This document shows, in pieces, positions 60,172-64,000 of a DNA stretch of 64,000 bases. The stretch comes from Bretschneidera sinensis (lineage: Eukaryota; Streptophyta; Magnoliopsida; Brassicales; Akaniaceae): contig JALCZK010000213.1 in NCBI GenBank assembly GCA_023935145.1, forward strand, positions 62,001 to 126,000, written 5' to 3'. The notes beneath the pieces were generated by a model. The model had not been told where the DNA came from. It saw nothing but the letters and a program-made list of their open reading frames with translations, and searched no databases. The stretch's first letter is position 1, and each line of letters begins with the position of its first letter. Position numbers and translations under genes: made by a program.

Positions 60172-60389
60172 GTGCTAGCATTTCATTATTTAGTGAACTA
60201 AGTAAGAGATGGCTAAAAAGTTGTTCGGAAAGGAACGAAGGCAAAAGAAAAAAAGTGAAAGAAAAGGATGAGAGGGAAGCTAACTAGAATTAAAAGGAGT
60301 TATATTTGTGCATTTTTAAAGTCAAGATAATGTAGTACATGTTATTTAACATGTCATTACCTCAGTGTACTGCGAATAATAAATAAAGA

Positions 60390-60632
60390 TTATGCCTTCT
60401 TTATCCTTAAATTGTTTCTTTGATTTTTTTCACTATCGTTGATGTTGTTGCTTGTTATTTTGTTGTCCAACTCGAGCATCACTAGCAGGGACAGATAATT
60501 CATTGGGGAATGGCTATCCGAGGTTTTGTCAAACCCCTTTACAAGCAAGTTAGATAACATCAGCAGTTTTGACAACTGCTGAAGCCGAAATGGTCTATAC
60601 TGGCTGGCTGTTAAAATCGCTGAGTTTTTCAA
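60390..60632 (-). other. short ORF conserved downstream of SLF copies, unknown
   Basis: An 80-codon frame whose core LLMLSNLLVKG.DKTSDSH.PMNYLS is also open at 3647-3832 and 11457-11741 on the opposite strand to each SLF gene. No family is recognised. It may be a real small gene or untranslated sequence that stays open by chance; the three copies differ at few residues. Confidence 0.25.
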
Positions 60633-61014
60633 AAATCAGAAAGTAAGTGTTATAAGTGAAGAGATAAAAGAAAAATATAAGGCCAATAAAAGGTGGAAAA
60701 TATAAAGTTCACCCTATTCTCTATCAGCTCCCTCTCTCTGCTCTCACTCCCTCTCGATCTCATTCTCGACCTTACTTCCATTCATTCTTGCTTGATATCA
60801 TGATCTCTCTTGCTCAATTTCTCTTTGCAATTGAGCTTGATTTCTCTCTGCAATGGATCACTAGCTTTGTTACTTGATCACAAGACAGAGCTTGATTTAT
60901 TCATTCGACTAGTAGAGGTAATACTTTTTTTTCTCTTTCATTCTTTTTTTAGTTAAAATTTTAGGTGGATCTCCATTCGAATGATGAGGTGTTTTATCTT
61001 ATGTTTTTGATATT

Positions 61015-61089
61015 CTTCTAGCATTCAACAGCTAGTTGACACAGGAGTGATTTATAGTACTATAACTCCTACCTTGGGTCATAAACAGG
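61015..61089 (+). other. possible orphan exon, unknown family
   Basis: The stretch encodes IQQLVDTGVIYSTITPTLGHKQ and ends CAG before GTATGT, a strong donor. The same line is in module L (11055-11130, minus) and module L0 (3133-3210, minus). An upstream stretch ending CTAGTAGAG before GTAATA (60870-60919) could be the preceding exon. The gene family is not recognised. Confidence 0.3.
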
Positions 61090-62665
61090 TATGTTTAATT
61101 GGTTAACTTTCATTCATACAGATAGCTTCGGTGCCTATTTTAATTCTTTTACTAATAATTTCTTATCGAGTGATTCTCTATCTTCTAATATTTTGAATAT
61201 GATAAGAGATGGATTATCATAATAACGGTTTTAATAATTTAATCTCATCCTAAACCATAAATTCCTCTTCCTGTGTACTATTCTATTAATTCGTCACTGT
61301 AAAATTTTCAACCTATGTCTAGCATCATAGATATTCCACACAGTAACTCTATTTTGATTGGAAATCAATAGACATACTATTTTCATGATTATATATTAAG
61401 TATGAGATTTTAACAAACTAATGTTAACAGTGAGTTTTGCTGGTTTGATATTGGTCTTTATATGCTAATATTGTTATACTGTTTTAAACTGCAGTTTTTA
61501 TCACTTTTTTTAAAATGCCTGCTCATTGATTATGGAACTAATGGCATCACTTATGGGGACTCAAAGCTTATGCAATTGAATGTGTTCACCACAATCTAAC
61601 ATTGGCCAACAATTGTATCCCCTTCCTGCAAACCAAGTAAACTCATATGTGCTATCCTTTTTTTTTTTTTTTTTTTTCATGCTTCTATATGAGGCCAGAC
61701 TTTACTTTTTGCAATTAATGGTGGTGAGTACCTCTCTTTTCCCCGGTGGATTATATGTCATGTTATGAATGCTAGTGAACTGAAGGAATTTTGTGATAGT
61801 GCCCAAGCCAAATTAAGATACGTGATGGTATGTGCCTGAAATCATTTCAATGCTCCTATAAAATCTACTTGTATTTAATTTAAGCAACATGTTATTGTCC
61901 ATAGAGACGTGAATTCATGTGGTAAGTTAGTCAATTCACCTGGATTTATCACATGACAGTTCAATTTTTGCTGAGAAATATGGTTTCTATCACCTTCAAC
62001 AAAATGTACTGGTACTTTAGTATACAGAAAGCGTACGTGTCAAATCTTACTCATGAGTTCAATGGTTGTATGGTCTGGTTAAATATACCCTACACCTATA
62101 GGTGTTTCCATGAGAACACCTTTATCTCCTTCCCATATTGTAGTAATAAAGCTTAGGGGAAAGAACTAGGGAAGAAAAAAGAAAATCAATAAGACATTTT
62201 CTAGTTCATATATTTTATATGGTGACACATAGTTTGCCAAGGAAATGTCAACTTATCCAAAGCAGTATGTCATTTAAGGAAAATTAGGGCATGAGGAGAA
62301 ATCCAAGTGTATAAGGAATGACAAAGCTTGAAATAAGAGTTGAAACAAGGAATAGAACCTGTTCTTCTGGTAAGGAAAGAATGTATGCAGACTTCATTAG
62401 TGAGAATTGAAGGGCACACGTGTTGATCCAAAGTAAGTCTTTGTAAAAAGTGGTCTTATAACTTTAATTCTCCCCCTAAAAATGCATAGAAGTATGTTAA
62501 TGTTTCTATAGCCTTTTTTGGTTGAATTCTTCCCCAGCCTTACATTCTTGGATATCATGGTTGCCATGATCATATTGTGTCTGGAACTAGTGGTAACCAA
62601 TGTTCTTTGATGTTGTTTGAATGTTACTTATATCATTGACTATCATGACACTCATCTATGCACAG

Positions 62666-63357
62666 GTGGAAAGAACTTGTTGGCTCCTCAACCACGTTTG
62701 AGGACAGGGGTTTTATCTGTACTTGAATCTGATATGTTAACTCCTAGTACCATCACTGAGGCATGCATCTCTGTGGGGGTAGCCAAGTATGGAAGACCAG
62801 TTTGACTGGATGAAAAGATCAAGGTGGATCTGATTGTCATTGGTTCAGTTGCTGTTGATCCAAAGACTGGCGCTCAACTTGGGAAGGAAGAGGTAATGTC
62901 ATGCTAAGATCTCAAATGTTGAACATAGCAGTCACATACCAGACATGTTTCTGTGGAGTATATCAAAGATGTAGTATCTATGCCAGATGATTTTAGACCT
63001 TTGGTTATAGCTTTTCTTCGGGCTGGTCCTTATCTCTTGTGGCAGTAATGGGACAAGGTATAGGAATCATGCAGATAAGGTTAACATTGTTGCTGATTTA
63101 GCATTGCATTGACAAACTGTCTGTCTTATGAGTTAAGGCTTTAGAATTTAGACTTTGAATTCAAAGTTAATATTAATCCAACGGTTTAGTGGAATAAATA
63201 AATCAAAGTTTTAGAGATCATGCTTTGAAATATAAATTCAACCTATTGACACTTTGAAAATGGAGTTAATTTTGTGACAATAGTTTTGCTGAACTCGAAT
63301 ATGGGATGCTGCAGTACATGGGAGCCATGGATGACTCAACACCAGTTATAATATCAG
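62666..63357 (+). pseudogene. 5-formyltetrahydrofolate cyclo-ligase-like (COG0212) relic, R copy
   Basis: Exons 62666-62892 and 63284-63357, with CACAG and ATAG acceptors and GTAATG and GTAGTG donors. They encode [45 protein letters not shown] and [21 protein letters not shown]. One in-frame TGA replaces the Gly codon after GRPV (about 62803). No other exon of the gene is seen within the window. Confidence 0.82.
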
Positions 63358-64000
63358 GTAGTGCAGTTTCTACATCTTCTAAATGCGACTCATTGAATGC
63401 TTGGAGTGGTGGCTGCTCCCATTCAACAAGGCCTATAACTATTTCATACCAGTAGTCTTAATTAGTAACAAGAAAAATCATGACCATTAAATAGCATATT
63501 TTTACTATATGATCTGCAGTGTTATTTTAAAAATAGGAGACCATGTTATAACTCTAGAAAAGGAAAATCTGAATCTACTTTTGGCACAAGCTTCCTGATA
63601 GCTGCAACAATTACCAGCTAATGAGGTTTCACTGTCAAGTCACCCAAAAGTAAATTTCTCTGCTGTCAGGTGATAGGATTTGAACCCACAATGTCCCCTC
63701 CCGTTCCCCCACTTCCAAGATAGTTACAGCTTACCAGCCCAAGATATTTCTGGGACATGCATATAATCTGTTGCTCTGTTATTTTGTTACTCACCTAGTA
63801 ATCCAACATCATTATTTTTCATGTATATTTGTAGACAATCTACGCATTGGAAAAATATTAGTTGCTTCATATATAAATAATTCCTCAAATTATAAAATAT
63901 CTTTTAAAAGGTGCAATCTTTTTCTCTTTAAAATTAAATTTAAGGACAATGCATCTCGAAGGATGATTAAGTATGATCATTTCCATTAGTTCCAATTACG

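Larger units (their letters stand above)
57735..64000 (+). repeat. SLF module R (direct copy of part of arm M)
   Basis: 57735-58950 matches 41000-42185, SLF-D matches SLF-C, and 60172-64000 matches 43397-46230. R keeps about 1 kb (60600-61660) that M lost between two T-rich tracts. The stretches 57704-58953, 60172-62660 and 63358-64000 show no supportable complete gene. The module runs off the window. Confidence 0.88.

Overview
This window looks like nuclear DNA of a dicot of the rose family, and the gene content resembles a gametophytic self-incompatibility (S) locus or a decayed duplicate of one. It holds four copies of one S-locus F-box-like (SLF/SFBB/SLFL type) gene, two open and two broken, and one apparently intact three-exon T2 ribonuclease gene of the S-RNase superfamily. 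The order apple/pear versus other Rosaceae is inference; nothing in the sequence fixes the species.

Layout. 1-2462: Ty3/gypsy fragment that has captured about 1 kb of a host phosphatidylinositol 4-kinase gamma (PI4K-gamma) transcript, in frame with its gag and integrase remnants. 2474-5500: module L0 with a broken minus-strand F-box copy (SLF-A). 5685-6602: T2 RNase, minus strand. 6700-15930: module/arm L with the intact minus-strand SLF-B (11967-13190). 16507-28177: decayed DHHC palmitoyltransferase gene whose last intron is swollen by a complete LTR retrotransposon (18547-25726) and a solo LTR (25751-27178), each with target-site duplications. 28852-29213: second, broken copy of the RNase last exon. 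29216-39300: pile-up of Athila-like Ty3/gypsy remnants (B, A, C), A sitting in the integrase of C. 39425-53968: arm M, an inverted copy of L, with broken plus-strand SLF-C and a 5.3-kb young but defective Ty1/copia element (47283-52598) absent from the matching site in arm L. 53969-57703: second Ty3/gypsy fragment, same family as the one at the left edge. 57735-64000: module R, a direct copy of part of M, with intact plus-strand SLF-D (58954-60171) and, like M, two exons of a 5-formyltetrahydrofolate cyclo-ligase-like (COG0212) gene.

Biology. In S-RNase-based self-incompatibility, pistil T2 RNases enter pollen tubes and pollen SLF proteins act as the substrate-recognition part of SCF ubiquitin ligases that neutralise non-self RNases. 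The combination seen here, F-box genes duplicated in direct and inverted order around a T2 RNase and embedded in retrotransposons and gene relics, is what such a recombination-poor region looks like. Whether this RNase is the allelic pistil factor is not settled: it carries a second intron not expected in an apple/pear-type S-RNase gene, and two unusual residues in its second active-site block.

The main results are the roughly 9-kb inverted duplication with extra direct-repeat modules on each side, the PI4K-gamma capture by a retrotransposon with a long open chimeric frame, and the layered insertion history that can be ordered from target-site duplications and empty sites.
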